Positions 24,459-35,683 of a stretch of 64,000 nt of DNA are shown here, piece after piece. Each line of letters starts with the position of its first letter. Within the stretch, counting starts at the first letter, position 1. Below the pieces are notes generated by a model. That model was not told the origin of the DNA. It did no database searches and worked only from the letters and a program-made list of their open reading frames with translations. The stretch covers positions 744,001 to 808,000 of the forward strand of contig JAIXMP010000005.1 in NCBI GenBank assembly GCA_025677815.1, read 5' to 3'. A program made the translations under genes and the position numbers. Source of the stretch: Phascolomyces articulosus. Its lineage: Eukaryota; Mucoromycota; Mucoromycetes; Mucorales; Lichtheimiaceae.

Positions 24459-26375
24459 TTAATCGGTACTGGTATCAGATACTTTTCTTTTCTTCGGCGA
24501 TGGAATGCAGGATGGTATTATCGATGTTGGAACAGGATCGTCAATGGTTGGAATGAATACACTGTTGTCTGTATTAAGGGCTCCTAATGTTTCTTTTAAC
24601 AGGGTTTTACACTGCCAAACTAACGTCACCAAGGGAATGAAATCTTTATAAAATGTTTCGGGAGTTCGTGGGAATGGCATAGGACCCAAGGTATGAAGCC
24701 GACAGATATTCCCGGATGGAACGTCCATCAACTTCACTGTAAGCTCGGTACCTATCAATAAAAAAAAGTTGGTGATCCATTTTAATCGTGTTTATCAATT
24801 TCAAAAATATTATTACCATGTATGATAAATCCTGGAATACAGAAACTTTGAATATCTTTTGTCGGCTTCTTTAATAAATTCCAGATAACGTCTTTGAGGG
24901 ATTTTGGGAGTTTAAGGCCAGCTTCGGTAACATATTTTGTTGATACAGTACCACCATTGAGACCTGCCTCACCAATACCAAAGTCGTCATCTACATGTTT
25001 GATTAGTATATCCACTTTCGTTCCTGTTTTCTTTCTTGACAGTGGTGTAACCCCCGGAACCGACCGACATTCATTTATTCTGTTGCTTGACGAGACACAC
25101 ACTTTTTCACCACTAAAGATTACGTATCCATGTTAAGACAATTTACAATTTATATAGTTATAAGTATATATTTGATCACGTAAACATACCTGATAACATA
25201 GAACTTGCTTTCGTCATAACACTTTTCTATAAAACCCCACAGCCGATGGACTAGATCGGCCTCCGTCTTACCATCAATCTCGTAATGATAAAAGTACAAG
25301 TCCAGAATGTCCCCGATTGTCTTTTCAGCCCAGTGTAAATCAACTTGTGACGGATGAAAGCGATTATGCATATGTACATCAATTAATTTTTCAATATCAT
25401 GCTACAAAGGTAAATCCTCAAATATAGTTAGTACACAATAAATAGTAAATAGTAAATAATAAAGAGAGAAGACATACTTTATCGCGAAACTTGTCCAAGT
25501 ATTCTGTTAATTCAACTGGTAATGGCTTGAGCTGAGGTTTCTGATAATTTCGTATTTCTTTCATTTCATCGGATGTGAAATATGTTCTCCAACAAGAATC
25601 CATGATATCCAAAATTAATGAATGCGAAGAACTACCGTGCAACCTTAAGTCAGTTTTTTTTTATAAATTCGATATGTACAATATACAGTCAATAAAAGAT
25701 AATACGTACTGTTCATATATACACTGTTTAACAAATTCATGCATAGTATCTTCTACTATCTTGGATGTTTCAACTTGGTGGTATATATGTCGTTCACAAA
25801 ATCTTTTACTTCAGTAGATAATGGGATACCAGATGATGTTTTCGATGCTGAAGTGGTTAAATTGCTTGATTCACTTTCACCATTGATTTCCATGTCTATC
25901 AGTTTCCACATGGCCCGCTTTTTCACCTGCGCATAATTGTGTTTATATGAGTAAAAAAGTTTTTTTTTTTTTTTGACATTCTGCCTTTGGTATTATTTAT
26001 TACCGTTCTAGCATCGAGTTTCTCGGCTATTCGTCCAAATAAATGCGGCCAAAACGTTTTGTAATTTGTTAAAGTTGACGAATTTTCAACGACAAACCCT
26101 TGTTTATCAAGTAAAAATTGAGCAAAGCTTATATCATCGTCAGCATTGAGACGTTCCTTAATATAACTTTCAATTTCTATGAAAGTTAAAACAAGTATCA
26201 TAGTTTCTAGTAGTTAATTTCGTCTGCTTTTTCGTTGAAAGCTTTTTTTTATTAATGCTTTTGAAGGAGAAGTAGATATACCTTCAGAGCATTTTTTTTT
26301 ACGTGTTTCAGAATCCGAAGTTTGAATTCCCACGTCACCTTCAGGTGTTTCATTATCCAAGATTCTAGTTGCCAT
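24459..26375 (-). pseudogene. 485-aa nuclear-motif family, copy A, frameshifted
   Basis: Seven exons mirror intact copy C with the same phases: 26282-26375, 26004-26176, 25710-25926, 25478-25643, 25190-25401, 24817-25112, 24459-24751. Exons 1, 2, 5, 6 and 7 have exactly the lengths of copy C. Exon 3 is 217 instead of 236 nt: 19 bp are missing where copy C encodes NPKWALATDK, and the frame then meets TAG TAG. Downstream exons stay open. The C terminus carries SPKKRKV, a classic monopartite nuclear-localisation-like motif. Function unknown. An unannotated alternative splice that rescues the frame is possible but not visible. Confidence 0.75.
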
Positions 26376-28051
26376 GGTAATGAAAGATGTTGAAACTGGA
26401 AAAAGTTCAGTTTGTTGCTGCGGATATTACAATATTTTTTTCCTGGTGACGTGACGTACTATTGTGATTTTTTCCCTCACTACAAATTTTATCTCCTCCA
26501 AAACGGCTCCACGTCAACAACAAACTTTTCAAGCCAAGTTTAACATGAAGTTAAGTATCTCGATTCTATTAGACTTATTTACATTTTTTTTCGTTTTATT
26601 TTTTTAAATACTTGTACGTAAGGATGGGCCATTTGAGACTTAAAGGTGAGATTCCATGGTATGACTGTATCTTTGAGGAACAGGCATATTTGTGATGAAC
26701 ATCCTTTAGATCAAATGGAACTTCCGAGTGGGCATAAGCTGTATCTTTGGGGATCACCTATGTCTGCGATCTTTTATAATTACTATTAAGTAAATCTAGT
26801 ATTTTTGTCAAACATTCATTTTAATAACTTTTTATTTATTAGGACTGGTTTTGTTGTACTTTGCTATTGCTAGTTGGACTCAACATGATTTTTTTTCGAT
26901 GCCAATTAACGCACTCAAAAGATTGCTAATGTAAGTTATGTACATAAAAAAGGGGCGAGTGTTAAGATGGTACATTGCTATTTGAAAACTATATCGATAC
27001 TTACATATATACAGTCAGCATGGTAACGGGTATGTTGATGGCCATGATGACTGGAGTACGTTCCAAATGAGAATACTCTTATCGATCAAACTGACCGTGC
27101 ATATGATGAATTATAGCTCGATCAGGCTTGACTGGATTGTACAGTTTGGCTTTGTATCCACATTGTGCTGGTTCCCCGCAAATTCTCACGTGTCGCTGTC
27201 ATGAAACCCATTTGTTCAACACTTGGTAGGTCAATTTTGGTGGCTTCTTGTTGTCCATGTGGACACTGATCGACGAATGGTTCAAACCTTTAGTCTAGGC
27301 AGTATACTATTTTCATCGTTCCGATAATGTTCCAAACGACATGTCTATACTGGCGACATCATCTTGGGTCGACTCGCAAATAGCTTCTTTTTCCTTTTTG
27401 TAATAAAAGGAGGCAATAGCATTTTTGAATGGCACAATCCCCCGACACCTGTCCCACTATTTGTACAGTCTCTTATGCATTTTCTAATTTGTCTAATTTG
27501 AATAACGATAATAAAGAGGGTAAGACTTACTCTAAGGCTATCACTATTTCCTGTATACGTTTTACATTACTAACAATATGATATTGACTAGCACAATCAT
27601 ACCATAGTACATTTCGTGCTTCGATTATTATACTAGAAAATCTGTCATGTGCTAAGGTACACAAGATGTTGAAAAAGAAATTGTTAATGGTTATGCATGT
27701 ATTATGAACAAGTAGATAATTGAATAAATGTTGATTCTTATACAAAATTAGCCTCAAGTCAGAAACTTGCAAAAGGAGGTCGATATAACGCTTAATTTTA
27801 CCTTCTTGGACTTATATGGAGTTCCTGCATGCTTATTGACATCATTTCAACTTGAACTTTGGCGTAGTAGTAATACATTCAATTTAACAGAACGTGTCTA
27901 GTTTTTTTCTGTTTATCTCATTATATTTGATGAATATCTCAAGATAATCTTGAATTAAGAACCTCTCTACCGTTCTATGGGGCCGAAAAATATGCGATTG
28001 CTGTACAACTCCCGCACGATATTAATTGTTCTACTGCAAGGGGAAATATAA
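26376..28051. other. Intergenic with possible decayed gene 26620-27480
   Basis: Plus-strand patches with coding-like composition are visible: a segment reading LDQMELPSGHKLYLWGSPM near 26710, a hydrophobic segment GLVLLYFAIASWTQHDFFSM near 26850, and MLMAMMTGV near 27035. They are interrupted by stops and do not join into a convincing gene. I do not recognise the family; a decayed membrane protein gene is one reading. Confidence 0.3.
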
Positions 28052-29700
28052 TTCCTTTATCGTCATCCATATTTACATATAAAACAATTAAAAAAGGTCC
28101 TTCCTCCTTATTTCCTTTAATTCACCAGAACTACCATGATTCATCATTCTGCACCAAGCACAGTCAAGTACATTAAGCAATATACATTTATATAATACTT
28201 GAGCCATAAAATGGATACGGCTATTGGATTGTCACATATGTGTTTAAAGGATGAAAGTTTTTTTTTTTTTTTTGGCTCAAATCCATAGGTATAGCTTTGA
28301 CATAGCTCAGCTTCATTCAGGTAGCTCAATTTGGATTTTTTTTTGTATTAAGAAATAATTTTATTTTAAAACTGAGGATGGTTCAAAATTTACAAATATG
28401 ATTATGCTATACTATGGGGTACGGGGAAGAGAGTTTTGTGCTTCAATTTGTTTGAGGATCCTAATAGTGGATGCAATGACCCCATTAGGCCAAAAAGTTT
28501 GTTCATCAAAAATGAACCTCCAATGCGCTTGCCAAATGGATAAAATAGCACAACCAATAAATGTACAAAAGAGATATGGGTAATGTTTTGGAGCTCAAGA
28601 CTAGACGATGGATTTACTTTTAAATGTTCGAAAGTAAGAAGATGTGGTTCCACAAGGAACCTTTCTGCCAAAGCAGTCCAAACCTGTTTTTTCAATTCGC
28701 ACTCCCAAAGAAAATGTTGATCTGTATCATCATGGGGGGCAAGATGGACAAATAGGATCAGGAAAACTATTTGGTATTAGGCGGTGGAGACGAGAACGAC
28801 AAGGAAGCTTGCTCTTATAGAAACGCCATAGTACACTATGAGCGTGGTGAGGTAAAGACGTATTACAAAAAGTATTTCCAGGCAGTTGAAGGAACTCGAT
28901 TAGTCTCCGCGTTAGACAATGACGATGAAGATGATACCCAACCTGTATGTTGAATATGACATAGTGTTTTGGTGTCTAGATCAGATAAGGGTATGTTGTT
29001 AAATTGGATGGTGTCATGGAAAAGCTGTTGTGAAAGAAACGGTAGATTGCAAAAAGAGCGGTTCACAGTTTGATCAATAGGCTTAAAGAAATGTCGTAGC
29101 GTTGGTGTGATTAATTGGTATTCTTGATCCAGCAAGTTAAAAAATATATTCACCAGGTTTGGCTGACGATACGAACGACCAGGTATTATTGGCATAAACC
29201 GTGACAAAGCCAGATTAAAATAAATGTATTGTTTAACCTTCACCTCCTTCCAACGATGGACTTGACCAGTGGATGACGTACGTGGTAAATTTGGACATAG
29301 CACCTTGATGGGTAGTTCGAGAATAACAGAAGGGTTATATTGATCCACGCAGTGTTTAAAGCCAATTTTGGATGCAGGTTGTAAGATTGTCTTGAAAGAG
29401 CCAAATGTAGTTAGAGTCGCGGGTCTTCCTTCCTCGAATACCAGGGGTATCAAAGGATCGATTAAATTGGAGAAGATGGATAAAAAAAATGAAGAATAGG
29501 ATGGATAAGCGGTTCTGAGTTAACCGGGAAAACTCTAAGCAAAGGGAGGATCCATCGTAACTGAAGAGCTTTATGTTCTGCAGCAGGATCCAGTACACCT
29601 AGACCACCAAGTTTCCGAGGTACGGTGGGTGTTTCAAAGCTAACAGAGGTCGCTCAATTTGGAAAAACTGGCCCATTTTCAATTTCCGAACGCTGTAGTA
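28052..29700 (+). repeat. Inverted copy of the family 3'-flank, split by a LINE
   Basis: 28052-28335 continues into 29664-29700 if the LINE is removed. The reconstructed segment is an inverted copy of 23690-24180 (shared catcatccatattta-like start, ccaagcacagtcaagtac, GGTCGCTCAATTTGG, CCCATTTTCAAT). It has no attached gene exons, so it is an orphan flank facing copy A across about 4 kb. Confidence 0.7.
28336..29646 (-). mobile_element. 5'-truncated LINE (non-LTR retrotransposon)
   Basis: On the minus strand the insert encodes the C-terminal part of a non-LTR reverse-transcriptase polyprotein: VPRKLGGLGVLDPAAEHKAL then QLRWILPLLR, later HHAHSVLWRFYKSKLP, and a zf-RVT-type zinc domain CPSC...HDDTDQHFLWECELKKQVW. 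Several frameshifts break it. It is bounded by a 17-bp target-site duplication with one mismatch, aggtagctcaatttgga (28319-28335) and aggtcgctcaatttgga (29647-29663). Its 3' end (low coordinate) carries a 9-nt A tail, seen as T at 28336-28344. Truncation plus A tail plus target duplication is the footprint of target-primed reverse transcription. The catalytic RT core is absent. Confidence 0.85.
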
Positions 29701-29863
29701 GAATCTACTCACGTTGAACTTCGTTTGATAAATTCATCTTTTTCCGTTCCAATTTAGAATTTGGTTGTGGTGAACTTTGTCGTAATGATCTTGGGTCAAA
29801 GGTTTTGTTGCTTTTTTGTTTATTTTAAGGTTTGTGGTTTGTGGTCTGCAACGCATAATAACA
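29701..29863. other. Upstream flank of family copy B
   Basis: Short AT-rich stretch before the copy B start codon. It does not obviously match the upstream flank of copy C, so the paralogy seen on this side seems to begin at the gene itself. Confidence 0.4.
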
Positions 29864-32043
29864 ATGTCAATCAAAGGCTTTGTGAACAAAACACCTGTAG
29901 GCGCGGAAAATGAAAATTCGAATTCTAAGACCTGATATGCGGGTGAAATTTTTTGTCGAATACTCAAAATGCACTTTTCATCCAATTCGTATAATCATCA
30001 TCTTTTTCACATTTCTTTTATTCTATTGTTTTATTCCACATTTTATAAATATCTCTATTATCTCATATTCCACAAAACGTAAGGATTTCAGTTAGCTATA
30101 TCATTATATTAGTTTTTAGCATAATTTAACACTCTTCAATAAATCAGTCACAATTTAGCAGTATATAATTTTCGTATATCAGACCCTTAAAAATAAGTGC
30201 TTTGAAGGTATGTCTATTGTCTTTCAAAAACATTGATCTTCACAAAAAAGAAACTAATTACCAAAAGCCATAATGTTTATTTTGACTATAAACTATAATA
30301 GAAATTGAAAAATATATCTTGGAAAATTGTAATACTGGCGACAACATATGTTTTGCTGTTTTTTTTTAAAAAAAACTGATAAGGAATTGTTTGATGTGAA
30401 AATTCATCAAGTCAAACAAATTACAAGATTTGGGGACAATTATTTGGAGTGGCACTTAGCAAACATTGTTTGGAAGGGGTAATAAATAATACCAAAAAAA
30501 TGCTAAAAGGAAGTAAAAAAAAAAAACTACTCACACAAATACAGTTACGTACAGGAGAAAAAACGAGCCAACTGAAAATCTATAGTAGCCAGAATCAATA
30601 ATAAAGATGAACCAAATGGATCAACCGCTTCTAGTTCAAAATCATCATCTGGAACACCGTTAAACTCTAAAGAGAAAGAGTTTGTGAACAAAATGTATAC
30701 CACTCTCAAAAATCCAAAATGGGCATTAGCAACAGATAAAATTGTAGAAGATACTATGCACACTTTTGTAAAGGATTGTCAATATGAACAGTATGTATTA
30801 TCTTTTATTGACTGTATATATGATACACGTGAAGTATGTAAAAGAAACTGACACCTGTTTTCATGGCAGCTCTTCACACTCTTTAATCTTCGATATTATT
30901 GATCCTTGCTGGGAAACATATTTCACACCTAATGAAATGGAAGAAATCCGAAAGCACCATAAACCACAACTCAAGTCACTGCCAGTTGAATTAAAAGAAT
31001 ACTTGAACAAGTTTGCTGGTGTAGTATGTCTTCTCTCTTTATCATTTATCATTTATTGTATGGTACTAACTATACCCGCTAATTTGTCTTTGTAGCATGA
31101 ACTTGAAAAATTAATTAATATCCACATGCAAAACCGTTTCCACCCATCTCAAGCTGATCTGTATTGGGTTGAGCAAACAATTGGTGATATTTTGGGTTTA
31201 TACTATTATCAATATGATGTTGATAATAAAACTGAAGCTGATGTGGTTCGTCGCTTGTGGGGATTTATTGAGAAGTGCTTTGACGAAAGTAAATTTTATG
31301 TTATAAGGTATGTTTTCAGGTTTATGTGATCAAATATATACAAAAAAGAAGTATATAAATGCAAATTGTTTTAACATGGATACATAATCATTAGTGGCGA
31401 AAAAGTCAGTACCTCTTCCAGCAACAGAATAAACGAAAATCGGTCAATCCCTGGCGTCACACCAATAACAAGAAAAAAAACGGGAACAAAAGTAGATATT
31501 TTAATCAAATATCTCTATGATGACTTTGGTGCTGGAGAGGCAGGCCTCAGTGGTGGATCCGTATCAACAAAATATATAACCGAAGCCAATCTCAAACTCC
31601 CTAAATCATTAAAAGATATCACCTGGAACTTATTAAAAATGAAAACTAAAGACGCTCAGCACTTATGTATTCCAGGCTTTATCATTAGTGGTAAGAATAT
31701 TTTTGAAATTGATAAACATGATTCAAATGTATCTCTAACTTTTTTAATAGGTACTGAACTGACGGTAAAATTGATGGACGTTCCTACTGGTAATATCTGC
31801 CGTTTGTATACATTAGGACCAATGCCATTCCCACTCGTTCCAGATGAGCTCTATAAACGTATCGTTCCCTTGATTACATTAGTCTGGCAATGTAAAACTT
31901 TATTAAAAGAAACATTGAATGCCATCAAGTCAGACGACAATATTGTGATTCCAACCATCGACGATCCTATCCCAACATCAACCATACCATCCTGTATTCC
32001 GACACCAAAAAAAAGAAAATTGTCTGATGTTAATACCGATTAG
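29864..32043 (+). pseudogene. 485-aa nuclear-motif family, copy B, disrupted
   Basis: The exon 1 homologue starts at ATG 29864 (MSIKGFVNKTPVG, against MATEGSVNETPVG in copy C) but is interrupted by a 247-bp insertion. The exon 2 homologue (from about 30301) runs into TAA after a T/A-rich slippage, and its frame is lost again beyond it. From about 30572 onward, exons 3-7 appear identical to copy C (exon 3 30555-30790, later exons to 32043) and encode the same C-terminal PKKRKL tail. The 5' half is thus old and broken while the 3' half is pristine. A truncated product could only arise from an internal start. Function unknown. Confidence 0.8.
29934..30180. mobile_element. Small TIR element inserted in exon 1 of copy B
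   Basis: Comparison with copy C, where AAGACCTTTGAAAATAAG is continuous, shows a 247-bp insert. It is flanked by a 6-bp duplication with one mismatch (agacct 29928-29933, agaccc 30181-30186). The ends are roughly inverted: left GATATGCGGGTGAAATT, right AATTTTCGTATATC, agreeing as GATATRCG...AAATT. No coding potential. Probably a nonautonomous DNA transposon. Confidence 0.7.
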
Positions 32044-33832
32044 TTTACTCTTTTTTATTTTCTATCATTCTGTATATCCGTTAAATCATTTCCATTATAT
32101 TGTATATTCATTCCACTATTTCCATTATTTTTTATACCCATTTTATCATTTACATATTTCTATTCTTATTGTTTAAACCTTGTTGTATATTCAGATCCAT
32201 ATGTTAAAATTAGTCATCTTTATATTATACTCTACTTCATTCTCCTCCATACTTACAAAAAGTAACATACTTCTATCATTATCCATATACCTTTATGAAA
32301 CAATAATAAAAGTTTCTTCATCCTTCTGCGTTTTAATGCACTTGAACAATCACTGTCATTATGCCCCATGCACCACAACCAAGTACATTGAGCAATAGAC
32401 GTTTACATTTTAGACTACTGATATTTGAACCATAAAATATGCATGGTTATTGGTGTAGTATACGGGTTTTATTTTTATTTTTATTTTTTTTTTTTAAAAA
32501 AAAAGATAGGAACAACATGGAGTTGAGTCGAATAATACCTTTTGGGTTGAATGATTGTTTGGTGCAAAATAAAACGATGATGTATTTATATGTTTTTAAT
32601 AATGATATATGACTCTTATTTGGGCTATTGTAATTATTACGTATCAGGATAATGGGAATAACTATAGATGGGTTTTTGCTAACCTTGTAAACGCCTAGTG
32701 CTTAAATTTGAAGCTACAAAAGTTTTAGTTGATAAGGATGATTGGATTGTGGGACTTGATGGAGTGCAACTGGTTTGGTGTTTTCCTTACAATTGGATTG
32801 TCACATACGTTTTAGATGTGAAAGGCTTGGTACAAAAAAGGTGCTGTATCATTTTTAAAAAGATGAATGTATATACATTTATTTTGTTTTGTCACAACCC
32901 AACTTCCAAGATCAATTGCGCAATTTCATCCAAGAAATTGTTCAATTTGGGAAACGTTGGCCTATTTCCAAAGTATAGTTATGGCTCATTTTTATTTTGC
33001 ATGGCCAAATTCAATTTGCTAGCACTGTAAAACAACAAATGAATTGTGTATGGTCATTCTTACCAACAATTTCGATGATAAACAAATGAATAACTTGTAT
33101 AAATAGCTTCATATAAAAGATATAGAATTTCCATTCAGGATTAAAAACATTACTTATTAAAAACACGTGAAAAGCGTGTCTCAATATCCAATTAGAACTA
33201 CTGCCTGAACCAAATTGGACAACAACATGTATAAATTACACCTTTTAGGCTTCCAAAGCTGATTCAAATCCCATTGTACTGAAAAAGCAATCGCTGATAT
33301 CACCAAAAGAATTGAATATTATGGACCCAGAAATAAAATGGATTCTTGAAATTTACGTATTACATATGATAATCTTAAAGATGGGTTTTTGAAATGAAAT
33401 TCTCGAGCAGAGAGTTGCCATCATGAGATGCAACATATTTTTTGGCTCCATATTCTGGTTTTCTATCATAAAATAAAGCTGCCAACAACCCGATATGGTC
33501 AACGCGTGTAAACAATGGGTTGTGTTGCATTTCTTTGATTATCATTTGTGCAACTGTACTGTTTTCTTGTGTTGCTTGATTTGTTGTTGTTTTGTTATTA
33601 TACTGATTTTGGAGACACAAGTGTTCCCATGTATGACTTACTCGTATCCAACATTGTTGCTGGGAAGCATTGGTTGGAATTTCCACAGTGACTTTTTTTT
33701 TGTTATTCGTTGTTGTCATGGTAGTAGAATAAGTGAGTGGGCACAAGGGAATGTGAATGTCAATGACTCCAAATGGGGAAATAAATGATAAAATTGCTGC
33801 TCAGCAGAATAATCCATGGATTGTAAAATGTT
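30572..33832 (+). repeat. Near-identical duplicated block, copy 1
   Basis: Matches 36134-39394 at a constant offset of 5562 bp; every open frame compared is the same in both. Outside the block the homology continues but with many differences: upstream through exons 1-2, and downstream for about 130 bp to 33963. The last differences on the left are CACAAATACAGTT against CACAGATACAATT and ACTGAAAATC against ACTGGAAATC; on the right the first is TGTTCTAAGG against TGTTTTAAGG. Confidence 0.85.
33375..33746 (-). CDS. Hypothetical 123-aa protein (copy in block 1)
   Basis: Open frame of 123 codons, with a second ATG at residue 10 (MTTTNNKKKVTVEIP) that may be the true start. It reads as an ordinary soluble polar protein: WIRVSHTWEHL, a T/N/Q-rich stretch, then MIIKEMQHNPLFTRVDHIGL and a charged C terminus. 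No family, signal peptide or membrane segment recognised. It could also be one exon of a longer gene. It lies inside the duplicated block downstream of copy B, opposite strand, and is identical in the second block. Confidence 0.35.
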   Translation of the reverse strand: MCPLTYSTTMTTTNNKKKVTVEIPTNASQQQCWIRVSHTWEHLCLQNQYNNKTTTNQATQENSTVAQMIIKEMQHNPLFTRVDHIGLLAALFYDRKPEYGAKKYVASHDGNSLLENFISKTHL

Positions 33833-33963
33833 CTAAGGAAGACACTGCCACAATAGTACTATCTCCTCTGTTCAAGAATGGAATTTCTTGCTATTTGTTA
33901 TTGCCATTATCAAATGCCCCATAAAACATGATAAATAAGTTGTTCCAAATAATCCTGTCTGAT

Positions 33964-34761
33964 CAGTTCCCTATCTTCTTTGTTATTGCTATTGGAATTA
34001 GATAAATTAAAAAATGCATAACTAAAAGAGATTATAAAGAAAGTCGGGGGGATACTGTAGCCATAGTATCTTTGATTCAAGAATGTATAATGAGAAAAAA
34101 TTGTAAATAATCTATTTTTACAAAAAGAAAAAAAAAGACATTTGCGAGTCGATCCAAGAACATCCCTTTGGTGTAGACTTGTCATTCGGAACAATTACTG
34201 GAAAAATAAAAATAATACACTGCCCTGGTTAAGGATAATGGGAAAACAGTTACCGAAATTGGAATGCTGAATGTTGAATAAATGATCCCAACGTCAAGGA
34301 GTACAATCTTGAAACCAACTACCAAAAAGCTATTTGTGGTCCAGAAACTCGATGATAATGGAACAAACTTGAATACGAAATTTGCAATGAGAACCAAACA
34401 GTACAATCCAGTCAAAGTCTAATCAAATTATAATTCATCATATACACTGTTAGTTTGATCGAGAAAAGTAATCTGGATGTTTCTTTAACATAAACGTACC
34501 CTTAGTTATTGTGTTCGCCAATGTATCCCGTTATTACGCTTGCTGTTTATATATGTAAGTATCGTTATTGTTTCTAAATAATCACGTATCATTTTAAAAA
34601 ACATTCTCTCCTATCTCTAATGTACATAGATTATCACCATCATCTTTTGAGTTAGTTCATTAAAAGAGAAAAACTAGAGTGAATCCAAATAGTAATCGCA
34701 AAGTAATACCAAGCCGATTATACTAAATAAAAAAGTTATTAGATGGATGTTTGATAAAAAT
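33964..34761. other. Intergenic, no gene seen
   Basis: Sequence unique to this side of the duplication. Minus-strand open frames here (for example 33910-34415) are F/S/Y-rich and unconvincing. Confidence 0.45.
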
Positions 34762-35205
34762 ACTATATTTACTTTATAATAATTTGGAAAAATAAAAGCT
34801 CGCAGACATAAAGCTACTACTACAGATGTGCAGAGTTCGATTCTGAACACACCGTGATTTCACTTCATGTCTACTCGGAAGTGCCATTAATATTAAACTG
34901 ACGTCATCAGCGATATGAACGGTTTTAATCAAGCCCATATAACGAATCCTTGATTTGATACCAATGGCTCATCCTCTAAATGAAACACTATATTTACTTA
35001 ATAATAATTTAGGAAAAAAAGCTCGCAGACATAAAAACTACTACTACAGATGTGCAGAGTTCGATTCTGAACACACCGTGATTTCACTTCATGTCTACTC
35101 GGAAGTGCCATTAATATTAAACTGACGTCATCAGCGATATGAACGGTTTTAATCAAGCCCATATAACGAATCCTTGATTTAATACCAATGGCTCATCCTC
35201 TAAGT
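34762..35205 (+). mobile_element. Tandem pair of putative tRNA-derived SINEs
   Basis: Two head-to-tail units of about 225 bp (34762-34986 and 34987-35205), nearly identical after their first ~40 bp. Each contains a B-box-like GAGTTCGATTCTG (34833 and 35057) with a short T-arm-like stem (CAGA/TCTG), preceded about 38 bp earlier by an A-box/D-arm-like AGCTCGCAGACATAAAGC. This spacing is that of an internal RNA polymerase III promoter. The remaining ~150 bp (tactcggaagtgcc...gctcatcctcta) would be the SINE body. The tRNA part is degenerate and not a functional tRNA. Confidence 0.5.
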
Positions 35206-35683
35206 GCAAGTATAAAAAAAATTGTTAATAAGTTTAATAGAATCAGACACTTAGCTTTCACATCGTTATGGAAAGGATTTTTATGTGTTGTTTATTGTTC
35301 GTAATGGAATGGAGTGGAAATATTTTTTTTTTTTTGAAGTCAACAACTTTTGATATGGCAGTCCGAGAACAAAATAAAAACTATGAACAATCAAGCTATT
35401 TATTCCATTATTAATATATGTTCTTTTGATATGACTTTTGGGGCATTTCCATCATATACATACTTTTGAGGGGTCAATATTGTTTTACAGATAAAGAATC
35501 AAAAAGAAATAAAAAGGGAGGTCGCATAATACATAAACTAAATTCTGTTGACCACTCTTCAACTTGAAAATAATTTCATATGAAAGTCAACAACTTTCTA
35601 ACTGAGCTTGCGTAGTAGTATTCCTGCAGAAACAAATTGAGCTTTCTAAAACTGCATCTTTCATTTCCATAGCAACGATAACA
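35206..35683. other. Upstream flank of family copy C
   Basis: AT-rich, with a T-run at 35321-35334 (gap at none). No coding region. It presumably holds the promoter of copy C, but I see no clear TATA box close to the start. Confidence 0.4.

Noticed and set aside
30545..30763. Minus-strand 72-aa frame, repeated at 36107-36325
   Set aside because: Antisense of exon 3 of the 485-aa family; its duplication simply reflects the duplicated block.
32698..33030. 110-aa plus-strand frame, repeated at 38260-38592
   Set aside because: Lies in the noncoding 3'-flank module. The aligned flank of copy A does not preserve the frame, so it is not supported as a gene.
34793..34850. Possible functional tRNA gene
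   Set aside because: B-box-like and T-arm-like parts exist, but the D-arm and acceptor stem are degenerate and the unit is tandemly repeated with a non-tRNA body; a SINE is the better explanation.
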